Positions 1 to 10,077 of a stretch of 28,978 bases of DNA are shown here, piece by piece (the stretch's first letter is position 1; each line of letters begins with the position of its first letter). Made by a program: the position numbers and the translations under genes. The stretch is from the NCBI GenBank assembly GCA_000231825.2, contig JH720324.1, positions 109,519 to 138,496 on the forward strand. The letters are read 5' to 3'. Origin of the DNA: Tetrahymena elliotti 4EA. Its lineage: Eukaryota; Ciliophora; Oligohymenophorea; Hymenostomatida; Tetrahymenidae. The notes beneath the pieces are model-generated. The model was given only the letters and a program-made list of their open reading frames with translations. It was not told the origin of the DNA and did no database searches.

Positions 1-216
1 AAATTTGCATCATATGTTAGTTGAAATCCCCCATAAGTCTTTTTGCAAGATTAATAACTTTATATTTAGCAAAAGTAGTTATCTCTGTAGTAAAACGAAT
101 CATTACCTTAAATCAAAGTAAACAGAAATCGTAGTCTAAGACAAATATTATTCTTTTTATCAAAAATCAATCATGATAGAAATTAATTCTTCATCACATT
201 CGTTTTGTCCATCTAA

Positions 217-444
217 TCATTTACAAAATATATATTCATAATGAAAGCTTCGATTCGAAATGCTAGATTAAAAATCAGATGTAAGAATGAATCCTTCATT
301 GCACTCTTAACGTATTAAATAAGGGTTTTAGAATGAAGGATCCATATAAGTTACATAGTAATCAATCCAATTTTCAATTTCCTGTACAGCTTAAGCAACT
401 TTAAATGCTAATACGAGCAGCACTAAAAGATAATATGCACTCAT
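217..444 (-). CDS. Possible secreted small protein, 5' part
   Basis: On the minus strand an ATG at 444 opens a 75-codon frame (TAA/TAG read as Gln) that ends at TGA 219-217. The first 19 residues look like a signal peptide: a short start, a run of Leu/Val/Ala (YYLLVLLVLAF), then a small-residue site near KVAQA. The next part is polar, with Trp, Tyr and two Cys (ECNEG and IFCK). The same frame continues past the TGA with another Cys-containing acidic stretch (NECDEE), and a GT..AG pair spans the TGA, so the stop may lie in an intron or the gene may run on toward the window edge. I recognise no family. Secretion is inferred only from the N-terminus. The gene is divergent from LRR copy A, with about 470 bp between the start codons. 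It could also be a chance ORF. Confidence 0.38.
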
Positions 445-914
445 TATTTTTTTATTCTACTTTGGGGACTAACAAAAAAACAAAGAACTAACAAACTCAA
501 TTAATAAATTGGGAATAAATAAATTAATGCTTTGCACCATTCATTCAAATATAAATTAATTAATTGATTTATCTATTCATCTTTTAATATTTAAATCTTA
601 AAAATACTCCCATCCATTGTTTTTACTTTAATTATGAATAATTTCATATACATTTTTAATTAAGTTCTAAATAACAAAAGTAAAAATAAACAAACATTCA
701 ATCAATTGATTTTTCTTAATTGCTTTTATTTTTCAATTCTGAATAAGATAAGGAAATTAATTGGTCTCTTTGATTTTTTTGATTTGTATTTTAGAATATT
801 TAATTTATTGAATTCAAAGAGATTTTTTTATTGATTGACAAACTAATATTTACTTTTTCACATAAATTTTCTCAAAATCTAATATTAAATTTTTGAATAG
901 ATAAAAAGTAATAA
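445..914. promoter_or_regulatory. Divergent intergenic region
   Basis: This AT-rich stretch lies between the start of the minus-strand secreted ORF and the ATG of LRR gene A. No convincing ORF is visible. If both neighbours are real it must hold both promoters. I see no recognisable specific site. Confidence 0.4.
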
Positions 915-3138
915 ATGGGAAATAAGTAAGTAGTACAAACTATAGAAGAACCTATAGAATTTAAAGAAAATTATGGGAATCTTAATGAAGTAAACACTAT
1001 TAGAAACCAATATATATGTTCCTTCTTTCTTTTATTTTAAAAGTTTTTAGGTACACATCCTAAGCAGCATAAGAAGATTTTTATTAACTTGAAGTAAAAA
1101 ATATTCGAATATTAAAAATATGTTGACATAGAAATGAATTTTATTTACATAACGTTATATTTATTAAGAGATTAAATGTGGTTTAATGATAGAATTCTCT
1201 AATTTACTAAAGCACTGTCAAAAAGTGTTAATCTATAAACTTTAAAGCTTGATTTGAAGTAAATATTTATTTTATTCGCTTCTTCAAATAATCCATAAAA
1301 ATATTCTTCTTCGTATCTATCTATCTAACTAACTATTACATAATTATTTTATCAAAAGAGATAACAGAATAGAAAAATTTGGATCCAAAGCTTTAGGAGA
1401 AGCTTTATGTTGTTGCAAAGATCTGAGAGTTTTAGATATTGACTTGTTGTAAAGAATTTAAATTAATCAAAGAAATTTTAAATAAAAAGTAATATTTACT
1501 GACTTACTAATTAATTATTTTTGATATTTAGAGATAATGGTATCTCAAATTCTGGTGCTAAATAATTGTTTTCTTCTTTAAAGAATTGTCATAAGATTTC
1601 TTATTTATCCCTAAATTTAAGGTAAATTATTTAAATCAGGCTCTATATTAGATATAGGAAGGAGGAGGCAAATAAAACATTTTTTGAAAAAATATTGATG
1701 ATTTTTTTTTTGAAAGCATTGTCCAAAAAAATGATAGACCCATTTTGGTTTTATGTTTTGATAAAATATCATAAAAACAGAAAAAATTTTGTCCTAATTC
1801 CACCAACTTTAACTACCTAAATAATAAATAATATTTTCTATTAATTTATTTTTTTTTATTTACTAAAAAAAGAAATAATCGTATAGGAGAAAAAGGGATA
1901 ATAAGCATAGGATCTGCTTTAGAAAAATTAAAAGAACTTTCTTGTTTAAATCTCTTTTTTCTAAAGTAAAAATAGTCATTGCTTCAAATAATTTTTTCTA
2001 AACAAAAAATTATTTTTGTTTTGTTAATTTATGTGTGAATAAAAATAAAAATAAATAATGTTTTTTAGTGACAAAGATTAAGATTGTGGTGGACAAGCTC
2101 AGTTATTGTTATCCCTTGCAAAGTGCAAAAATCTTTAAAGATTAGAATTATAACTTCTGTAATAATCCTCTTTTTTTAATTTGATTTAAAATCAACTTTT
2201 ATTATTTGAGTTAATCATAACATTTTATTTTAAGAAAGAATTATTAATATTGGTAGATTAAATTAATTAATTTTATCATTACTATCAATTATAAGGGGTG
2301 GCTTCCTAAATGGGATGAAGACTGTAATTTAAATATAGTTGTGTCATAATTTTGCTAAACTTCAGAAATTATAAACTTTGAGCTTATCACTTGTGTAAAG
2401 AGATGAAAATTAGATGTTTGATAAGAAGTTGATTGATGAGAAGGGTATATATGTTTTAATGAATGCTTTGAATAATTTAAAAAGTCTTTCTAAATTAACG
2501 CTAAATCTACAGTAAATAATAATAAAATATTCAAAACTTTTTTAATGAATAAACTTAAAAGATAAAATGATAAATCTTAGGAATTAAATTAATTGTGGTA
2601 AAACATGCCTAGAAAAAATTATCTATTTTGTTATTATAAATATTATTTAGCTTTACCATTTAATTTTTTATTTGATTAAAAGAAATTGCAAAATACAAGA
2701 GTTGAAAGGATTTGAGTTAGGAATTGGCTTATCAAAGTGCTAAAATTTATAATTCTTAAAGCTTTAACTCAGGTAATATAGACTTTTTAACTTTATAAAT
2801 ACTTTTAATTTGCAAAATAATATTACTAACATTGTTGTTTTTAATTAAAAAATAAGTAATAAATTTCCAATAATTTTAAATATTTTTTTTTAATAAAATA
2901 ACAATAAATTAAATACTTTTAAAGTGAACACCTCAATCAAATTTCAGGAGAATAAGGAGTATTAAATTTAATTTAAGGTATTAAAAAATGTGAGAATTTG
3001 AAATAGATAGAATTGGAATTTAGGCAAGTCATAAAATTAAGTTCTATGAAGAAAGTAATAATTAGTGTTGCTAAAATGAGGAGATTAGTAAAGAAAAAGA
3101 TTTAGCAGAGATATTAAAATGTTAATATATTTTAATGA
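915..3138 (+). CDS. Leucine-rich repeat protein, copy A (8 exons)
   Basis: Proposed exons are 915-1258, 1359-1448, 1532-1621, 1873-1965, 2069-2158, 2296-2511, 2683-2772 and 2925-3138, together 1,227 nt (408 residues plus TGA). The ATG at 915 begins MGNKQVVQT. About 100 unrecognised N-terminal residues precede the repeats. From about residue 95 to near the end there are about nine LRRs of 28-33 residues of the ribonuclease-inhibitor type, with the pattern LxxLxLxL..N.I...G...L..AL..C. Exons 2, 3, 5 and 7 are exactly 90 nt and exon 4 is 93 nt; nearly every intron is in phase 2, so one exon carries one repeat. The C-terminal motif ISVAKMRRLVKKKI recurs in copies B and C. The likely role is protein-protein binding; the partner is unknown. 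Exon 6 covers two repeats in one open frame. No TGA interrupts the model, and all junctions have GT..AG sites. The family call is sure; exact edges are less so. Confidence 0.82.
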
Positions 3139-3690
3139 ATAATAAATGATAAATAATTATTTAAAATAAAATTAACTTTCTAAATATATTTTTTACTTCA
3201 TTTATATTTTTTTATTTTCTAAATTAAAATATTCTTAAACATTAATTTCATACAAAAATTGGAAAAAAATATTTTAAAAAACACAATAAATTTTTATTAT
3301 TATAAATTTGCAATTACCTGTAATTGTGATTGTACTTTTCTTTAAAAACTATTTCTTATTTTTTTTAACAGATTTATTTGTTATTTTGTTAACACAAAGA
3401 TACTCTAATTTAATTCTCTGCTTTTAAAAATTAAAACAACAAATAAAGTTTTTAAAAAATATCAAATCCATGTTAACATGAATGAAAATATGTTTAATTT
3501 CGAAGTATTGGATTTAAGCTTTATTGAATTTGCTGTAAAATACATGATCTATAATTAAAATTTTTTAAAATAGAAAGCAAAATTAATGAAACATCATTCC
3601 TTGTTTATTTTTTATTCAATAAAAGGTTTTCTTACTTAGCTGGAAATTAATATCTGTTTGTAAATTATAGAAAAAAGCATCTGAAGTTAT
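3139..3690. other. Spacer between LRR copies A and B
   Basis: No gene is seen here. The right part, from about 3,480, resembles the spacer before copy C at about 5,930-6,140: both share a TAAAATACAT block, an AAAATAGAAAG block and an ATATCTGTTTGTA block ending in CATCTGAAGTT. The spacer was therefore duplicated together with the genes. Confidence 0.6.
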
Positions 3691-4195
3691 TGTTAATCAA
3701 AAGCTTTAGGAAAAGCCTTAACTTGTTGCAGAGATATGCTAGATTTAAATATTAATTTATTGTAAATAACTTAAATTAATCAAAAAAATTCCAAAATTAA
3801 TACTTATTAATATTTTTGATATATAGCTATAATGGTATCTCAAGTAAGGGCGTTTACTATTTGTTTTCTCGTTTAGTAAAATGTCATAAGATCTCTTTTT
3901 TATCCATAAATTTAAGGTAAATTATTTAAAGCAGGTTCTGGTATTAGGTAGAGAAGGCATTTTGGGTATTTTTTGAAAAAATGAGATGATATTTTTGAAA
4001 ACATTGTCTCCAAAAAAGAAGAGAAAGAAAAAGTTTTTAAACCCATGAAATATACTTTACTTTGAAAGTAATTTTTAAATAAAATAGATATGTCATAAAA
4101 TATCTAACTAATTATGGAGAGGAAGAATTCTAATTAGAATTTTGTATATGATCTTTTCTTTTTTATTCTAATCCCACAATTATTAACAAACTTAA

Positions 4196-4262
<67 letters not shown>

Positions 4263-5797
4263 GATTGTCTATTAGTTTAATAATGATTTTTTATTTATTC
4301 AAAAAGAGAGAATACAATTGGTTTTTAAGGAGGAATGTACCTAGGAATTTTTTTAGAAAGATTCAAGAAACTTTCTAGTATAAATATCATTCAAAAGTAA
4401 AAATAATTGATTTTTTCTTATGTTAATGCATGTGTGAGTAAAAATAAAAATAAATACTGTTTTTTAGTGAAAGTTTGAATTCATATGGAGAAATTCACTT
4501 GTTTTTATCTATTACAAAATGCAAAAATCTTGAAGAATTAGAACTATAACTTAAGTAACAATCCTTCCTCTTTTTTTAATTTAGTTTAAAATTAACTTAT
4601 TTTAGTTAATTATAAAGAATATTTTATTTTCAGAAAGATTATTAATACTGATAGATTAAATCTATATTATTTATTATGTTGAAGTGGTGAATTCTTAAAT
4701 GAGATGAAGACTTAAAATTAAGACGAAACTTTGTTGCACAATTTAGCTTAATGCAAGAAATTAAAAACTTTGAGTTTATCATTTGAGTAACAAGAATACC
4801 TTAACAACTATAAGTTAGTTAATGAGAGGGATGCATCTGTTTTAGCTTCTGCTTTGAAAAATTTAAATAATCTTTCTAGTTTAAACCTAAATCTAAGGTA
4901 AATAAATCATAATAAAATATTCAAAACTTTTTTAATTAATAAATTCATAAGACAAATTAATCAATCTTTCTTTCTAACTTAATTTTGGCAAAGCAGACCT
5001 AGAAAAATTTAACTATTTTATTGTTGATAAAATTTTTAAACGCAAAAATAAGAATTTCAATTTATTTTTAAATTCATAGATTTTTATTTGCAACAAACAA
5101 TCAAAAGAGTATCTGAAATTACTATCTTTTCCTTAACCAATTTTAAATAAAAATTTAATGAAAAGTGTTATTTATTATGTCATCATGATCTTTTTAAATA
5201 TTTTAATCAATAAATATAATTTTGTTTAACAATTTAATTTACAATTTTTTATTTGATTCAAAGCTAAAACTGCATAAAAGACCTTGGAGCATTAGAGTTT
5301 GGATTAGGATTATCAACGTGCTAAAATTTATTAATCTTAAAACTTTCTCTCGTAAAATTATCTTTGTTTATTTTTAAAAAATATTTAATTTTTAAATAAT
5401 ATTTCTAAAATTGTTGTTCAATTAAAACATTTTTATAAAATTTTAATAAATATTTCCTTTAATATTTAATTCATAATATTACATCAATTGAAATATTTTT
5501 AAGTTAAGAATAATTGTTAAATAAAAATAAAGAAACAATCAAATTTAAGGAGAAGGAGCATTAAATTTAATTTAAGGTATTAAAAAATGCTAACGCTTAT
5601 CATTCATAGTACTGGATTTACGATAATTCAAATAAAGTAAGTTTAGACATTCTCTATTAATTTAAAATTATTAATAAAGCTCAAGAGATTTATCTGGAAC
5701 CAGAGAAATCAAACTCAAAGAAATGTTTGAGTATTAGATAAAAATTAGTCTTGCTAAAATGCTGAGATTAGTTAAGAAAGAGATTGCTTTTTATTGA
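3691..5797 (+). pseudogene. LRR copy B, 5'-truncated pseudogene
   Basis: This is a paralog of copies A and C. LRR exons can be traced at about 3699-3761 (partial), 3827-3916, 4307-4396, 4468-4554, 4685-4897, 5264-5351 and 5533-5797, ending with the family C-terminal motif ISLAKMLRLVKKEI and TGA. The exon that should carry the start codon is missing: the spacer sequence joins almost directly to exon 2, and the frame upstream meets TGA with no ATG between. Exon 5264-5351 is 88 nt rather than 90 because two bases before the donor are gone, so it ends in phase 0 while the next exon needs phase 2. The other exons remain open with good splice sites, so the damage looks recent. It could still be expressed from an undetected upstream exon, but I judge it non-functional. 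Confidence 0.68.
4194..4262. repeat. (AAAT)n microsatellite in a copy B intron
   Basis: About 17 near-perfect AAAT units sit in the intron between the exons ending at 3916 and starting at 4307. The matching introns of copies A and C have only a few such units, so the expansion is specific to copy B. Confidence 0.95.
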
Positions 5798-6295
5798 TAA
5801 TGTTTTTTAATTAAAATCAATAATATTTAATAAATAACTATTTAAAATAAGATTTGCTTGTAAAAATTTTTTTGTTTTGTTTATATTTTTTTATTTTCTA
5901 AATTTTTTTAAAGGATAGTGTATTTATTTATTTCTTAAAATGAATAATAGTTTATTTGTGATAAAATACATCATCTCAAATTCACAATTATATAAAAATA
6001 GAAAGTAAAATAAATGGAATATTCACCATGTTTCATTTTATCATTCATTTTTTTTATAATAAAAAGTTTTTTAAACAAGTAATACTGAAGGATAAATTTA
6101 TATCTGTTTGTATGTTTTTGAATACAACATCTGAAGTTCAAAATAATAAAATTAAAAACACATTTTTAACTCAAGTCCTTGCTAAAAGTAAGTATCCAAG
6201 ATTAACAATAATTAAATATTTCTTTTTTTTAATATTAAATTTCTGTACATCTATCTATAGTATTAAATTTTTAAAAGATAATTAGTAATAAATAA
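5798..6295. other. Spacer between LRR copies B and C
   Basis: Homologous to the A-B spacer from about 5,930 on. It contains an 85-codon standard-code ORF (6028-6285) that is very rich in Phe, Ile and Lys. The corresponding A-B sequence does not keep that frame, so I take the ORF as fortuitous. Confidence 0.55.
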
Positions 6296-6619
6296 ATGGG
6301 AAATAAATAATAAGCAATAGAATAAAAAGAAAACTATTAGAATCTTAAATAAGTAAACATTTTTAGAAACCAAAATATGTGTTAATTCTTTCTTTTATGT
6401 TAAAAGTTTTTAGCTTCACCTCTGGATAAGCACAATAAGATTTCAATTTACTTGTAGTAAAAATATATTTGAATACAAAAAATATGTTGAAATATAAATG
6501 AATTTTACTTACATAACTTTACCTTCTATTTTATCTGTTCAAATGAAATAACCTTTATTTATGAATCTTTATTGATTACTTAGTTACATAATATTATTTT
6601 TAATTTAAGAGGAGAAATA
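6296..6619 (+). pseudogene. Decayed first-exon homology of LRR copy C
   Basis: The ATG at 6296 starts the same MGNK N-terminus as copy A, and nucleotide similarity continues to about 6,520. Relative to copy A there is one extra base in the stretch near 6,463-6,480, which throws the frame into TGA. A further AT-rich insertion precedes the better preserved end of the exon. This is either a degenerate start, or real coding sequence split by an intron I cannot place, or a sequence error. The extra base is what the comparison shows; decay is inference. Confidence 0.5.
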
Positions 6620-8809
6620 ATGAATACAAAATAAATAATCTCGTTTACTAAAGCACTATCAAAATGTGTTAATCTATAAACTTTAAAGCTTGATTTTGGG
6701 TTAATATTTATTTATTTCCTTAGTTTCTTCAAATAATCTATCAAAATATTCTTCTTCATCATATCTAACTAACTAACTAACTATTACATCATTATTTTAC
6801 AAAAAGACAAAACTAAATAGGAGATTAAGGATCATTAGCTTTAGGAAATGCCTTAGCTTGTTGTACAGATCTACTAGATTTGAAGATGAATTTGTTGTAA
6901 ATAATTTAAATTAATGAAAAATTTAAAATAAAAATAAATGCTTATTAATTAATATTTTTTGATATTTAGTGATAATGATATCTCAAGTTTGGGTGTTTAA
7001 TAATTGTTTTATCCTTTATTTAAATGTCACAAAATTTCTTCTTTATCTATTTATTTAAGGTATATTATTTAAAACAATGGCATTAAATTAGGTAGAGAAG
7101 GTATTTTGGATAAATAAAATATTGATAATCTTTTTCAAACAATATCTTAAAAAAGTAGAAGCCGAAATTGTTTTTTAAATACAGAAATCTTAAAGAATCT
7201 CTTATAATAAAATAGATACCCTACAAAAGCTCTAATTTTGGAGAGAAAAAAATCCTAATTTGAATTTTGAAAATAGTTTTTTCAAAAACATCAAAAAAAC
7301 TGAAAAATTTTTAATCCTAATTCTGCCAGTGACAGTGTTTACAACCTATATAATAAATAAACAATATTTTCTTTTAATCCAATTATTATTCTTTATTTAT
7401 GAAAAAAAGAGATAATAAAATTGGGGACGAAGGAGCTATAAGCCTAGGCTCTGTTTTGGTAGGATTGAAAGAACTCTCTTGTTTAAATCTCTTTCTAATG
7501 TAAACATAATTGATTCAAATAGTTTTTTTTGTATATGTTAAAATAAAAAGAATAAATTCTGTTTTTTAGTAAAAATAGTATCTCAAATTCTGGAGGAATT
7601 CAGCTATTTTTATCGATTGCAAAGTGTAAAAATCTTGAAACATTAGAATTACAACTTAAGTAACACTCTTCTATTTTTAATTTGATTTAAAATCAACTTT
7701 TATTATTTCCATCAATTAATATTTTATTTAAGGTAAATTAAATTAATATTATTTATTATTTATATTAAGTGGTTTTTTCCTAAATGGTATGAAGGCTTAA
7801 AATTAAGGAGATATTGAAACTTTGTACCATAATTTTGCATAATGCCAAAAACTAAAAGCTTTGAGCTTATAATTTTAGTAAAAATAATTTAACATTAAGT
7901 TTCATTAAAAAAATGAATTATTTGATTTTGAATAAAAATAAATTAGGTATGTTGATGAGAAGGGTATATCTGTTTTAGCTTCTGTTTTGGAAAATTTAAA
8001 TAATCTTTCAAGTTTAAAACTAAATCTAAAGTAAATAATAAAATATTCAAAACAGTTTGAATGAATAAACTCATAAGAAAAATTAGCAATCTTTTTAACT
8101 AAATTAATTTTGGCAAAATTAACTATTTTATTTTTGATATAAATTTCTTAAACCCTTTTAATTTATTTTAAATTAAAAGATTTTTATTTGCAACAAACAA
8201 AAAATATCTATTTTCTGAAATTTTTATCTCTTATCTCGCATCAACTTTTAATAAAAAATAGTGAAAAAGTTTGGTTTAATATTTTTAAATATTTACATAA
8301 AATTAATTCTTTTTAATAATTTAATTTAAAATTTTTTGTTGATAAACAGCTCAAATTTTATAAAAGATCTGGGAGCATTAGAGTTAGGATTAGGCTTATC
8401 AAAATGCTAAAATTTATTAATCTTAAAGCTTTATCTCTAGTAAAATAAATTTGTTATATTAAAAATTTGCAAATAATATTACGAGTGTTATTTTATTTAT
8501 TGGTAAGAATATTGTAAAGTTAATGAGAATTGTTATTATAATAAAAGGAATAATGGAATTTAAGGATAAGGAGCTTTAGATTTAATTTAAGGTATTAAAA
8601 ATTGCAAAAAATTATCATGCTTAGTATTAGACTTTTGGTAATTCAAATAAATTAAGTTTAAAAATTATGGATTAACTTACAATTTTAAACAAAGCTCAAA
8701 AGAGTATGGAATCAAAGAAAACAAACTCTAGGGAATAGCTAAGCCTAAAATAAAAATGGGTGTTGCTAAAATGCAGAGATTAGTTAAGAAATAGATTGAC
8801 TTTTATTGA
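6620..8809 (+). CDS. Leucine-rich repeat protein, copy C (8 exons)
   Basis: Proposed exons are 6620-6699, 6807-6896, 6970-7059, 7410-7499, 7570-7659, 7770-8030, 8350-8439 and 8548-8809, together 1,053 nt (350 residues plus TGA). The ATG at 6620 was chosen because it lies in frame with the first repeat (FTKALSKCVNLQTLKLDF) and downstream of the damaged MGNK start. Repeats follow the ribonuclease-inhibitor pattern, for example QNQIGDQGSLALGNALACC. Exons 2-5 and 7 are each exactly 90 nt and every junction is phase 2. The end carries VAKMQRLVKKQIDFY and TGA. Exon 6 contains a 69-nt GT..AG segment (7878-7946) that can be kept or removed without changing frame. The likely role is a binding scaffold. 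The LRR part appears undamaged, but the true start is uncertain. Confidence 0.65.
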
Positions 8810-10077
8810 TACTGTTAATATTTTACTAAAAATATTAATATCAATAATAAATTATAGATAATAATTGAAAATAACATTAATTTACTAAATGTATTTTTTT
8901 CATTTATACTTTTTTTAAATAACACTAGTTTCGGAATATTTTTTTATAGTTGAGCCGATAAAAATTGATTTTGATCAAGATATTTTACTAGCTAAAATAA
9001 TATGAATTAAAAAAATAGGTAGGGTATTAAATTTACCTTAATACCTCAACTTCTTCTCCTCTTTTTTTCATCTTGAAGATAGAAGAATAATGAAATTAAA
9101 AACTGATTATTTTTTTGACAGACTCTTTATTCATTTATTTGAAAAAACCTTTCCATCTCTCATATTTATTATTTTTTTAATTATGTCTATTTGGTTTACC
9201 AACTAATATTTTTGGGAATGATATTTTGCTAAATTAATCTTTAAAATCACTTGATTTAATTGAATTTAGTTCTAATAAAAATGATCATTTTAATTTGATA
9301 AATATTTGGTTACAAATTAAAAAATATCCATTCATTTATCTTATTTTTAATAAATCTACTAACAAATATTTCTAGAATTAATTTATTCATTTTATTTTTT
9401 AGATATAAAAAAATGCCATTTTTCTATTTTAGATAGTAAAATCTACTAAAATATTCTTAGTTTAAAGTTAATATGTTCTTTTAATTTTTAGTTTATTGAT
9501 GAAAACTCTCTAAAAAATGAGAATGATTGAATAACAAATTAAAATAAAAATATAATTCTTGAATGCGTTCAAAATAAATAATTAGATTGAAAGTAATGGA
9601 ATACTCTTGAAAATAAATTGAATTGAAGTCTGATATAAATAAAATTGCAAATAAATAATTAAATACAATTTAATCAAATAATAATTAGAGTAAGCAATTC
9701 TTATAATTTTAGATTTTAAGGAGGATCAATCGTATTTGATAAAAATTGATTGAAAATAAATGGCTATAAAGATACTAATTCAGATATTGAAATGATAGTA
9801 AGTGTTTATCATTGTTTGTTTTCTTTCTCTTGATATTTTATTAATTTATTTGCTTTCTAATTTGTTTGATTAATTTTTTGCTAATACTAAATTAATTAAT
9901 ATATTAAGAAATAAGCATTTTTAATTACTAAAAGAAAATCAATCTATCACAATAAATATAGATAGTAAAATAATATTTGGTATTTAATTCGTAGTAAACA
10001 CTGACTAAGAGACTGCCAAAAATCATACTAAGACATAATATATTATCTTTCATTATAAATAAAATCTACAATTATTC
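8810..10077. other. Intergenic region before the CNB gene
   Basis: About 1.27 kb with no supported gene. A 70- to 80-codon minus-strand frame beginning MKKRGEEVEVL near 9,080 is of a length expected by chance when TGA is the only stop. The region should hold the terminator of LRR copy C and the promoter of the CNB gene. I cannot identify specific sites. Confidence 0.5.

Noticed and set aside
1301..1340. Short CTAT/AACT repeats in intron 1 of the LRR genes (also near 6,765-6,785)
   Set aside because: Only a few units each; common low-complexity sequence without further signal.
915..5797. LRR copies A and B as one long gene
   Set aside because: Copy A ends with the family C-terminal motif and TGA, and copy B has its own copy of that ending; the spacer between them matches the B-C spacer.
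6028..6285. 85-codon plus-strand ORF in the B-C spacer
   Set aside because: Composition is that of AT-rich non-coding DNA (Phe, Ile, Lys), it matches no family I know, and the homologous A-B spacer does not keep the frame.
8880..9110. Minus-strand frame starting MKKRGEEVEVL
   Set aside because: A frame of 70-80 codons is expected by chance when TGA is the only stop, and after the first residues it is Tyr/Asn/Lys noise.
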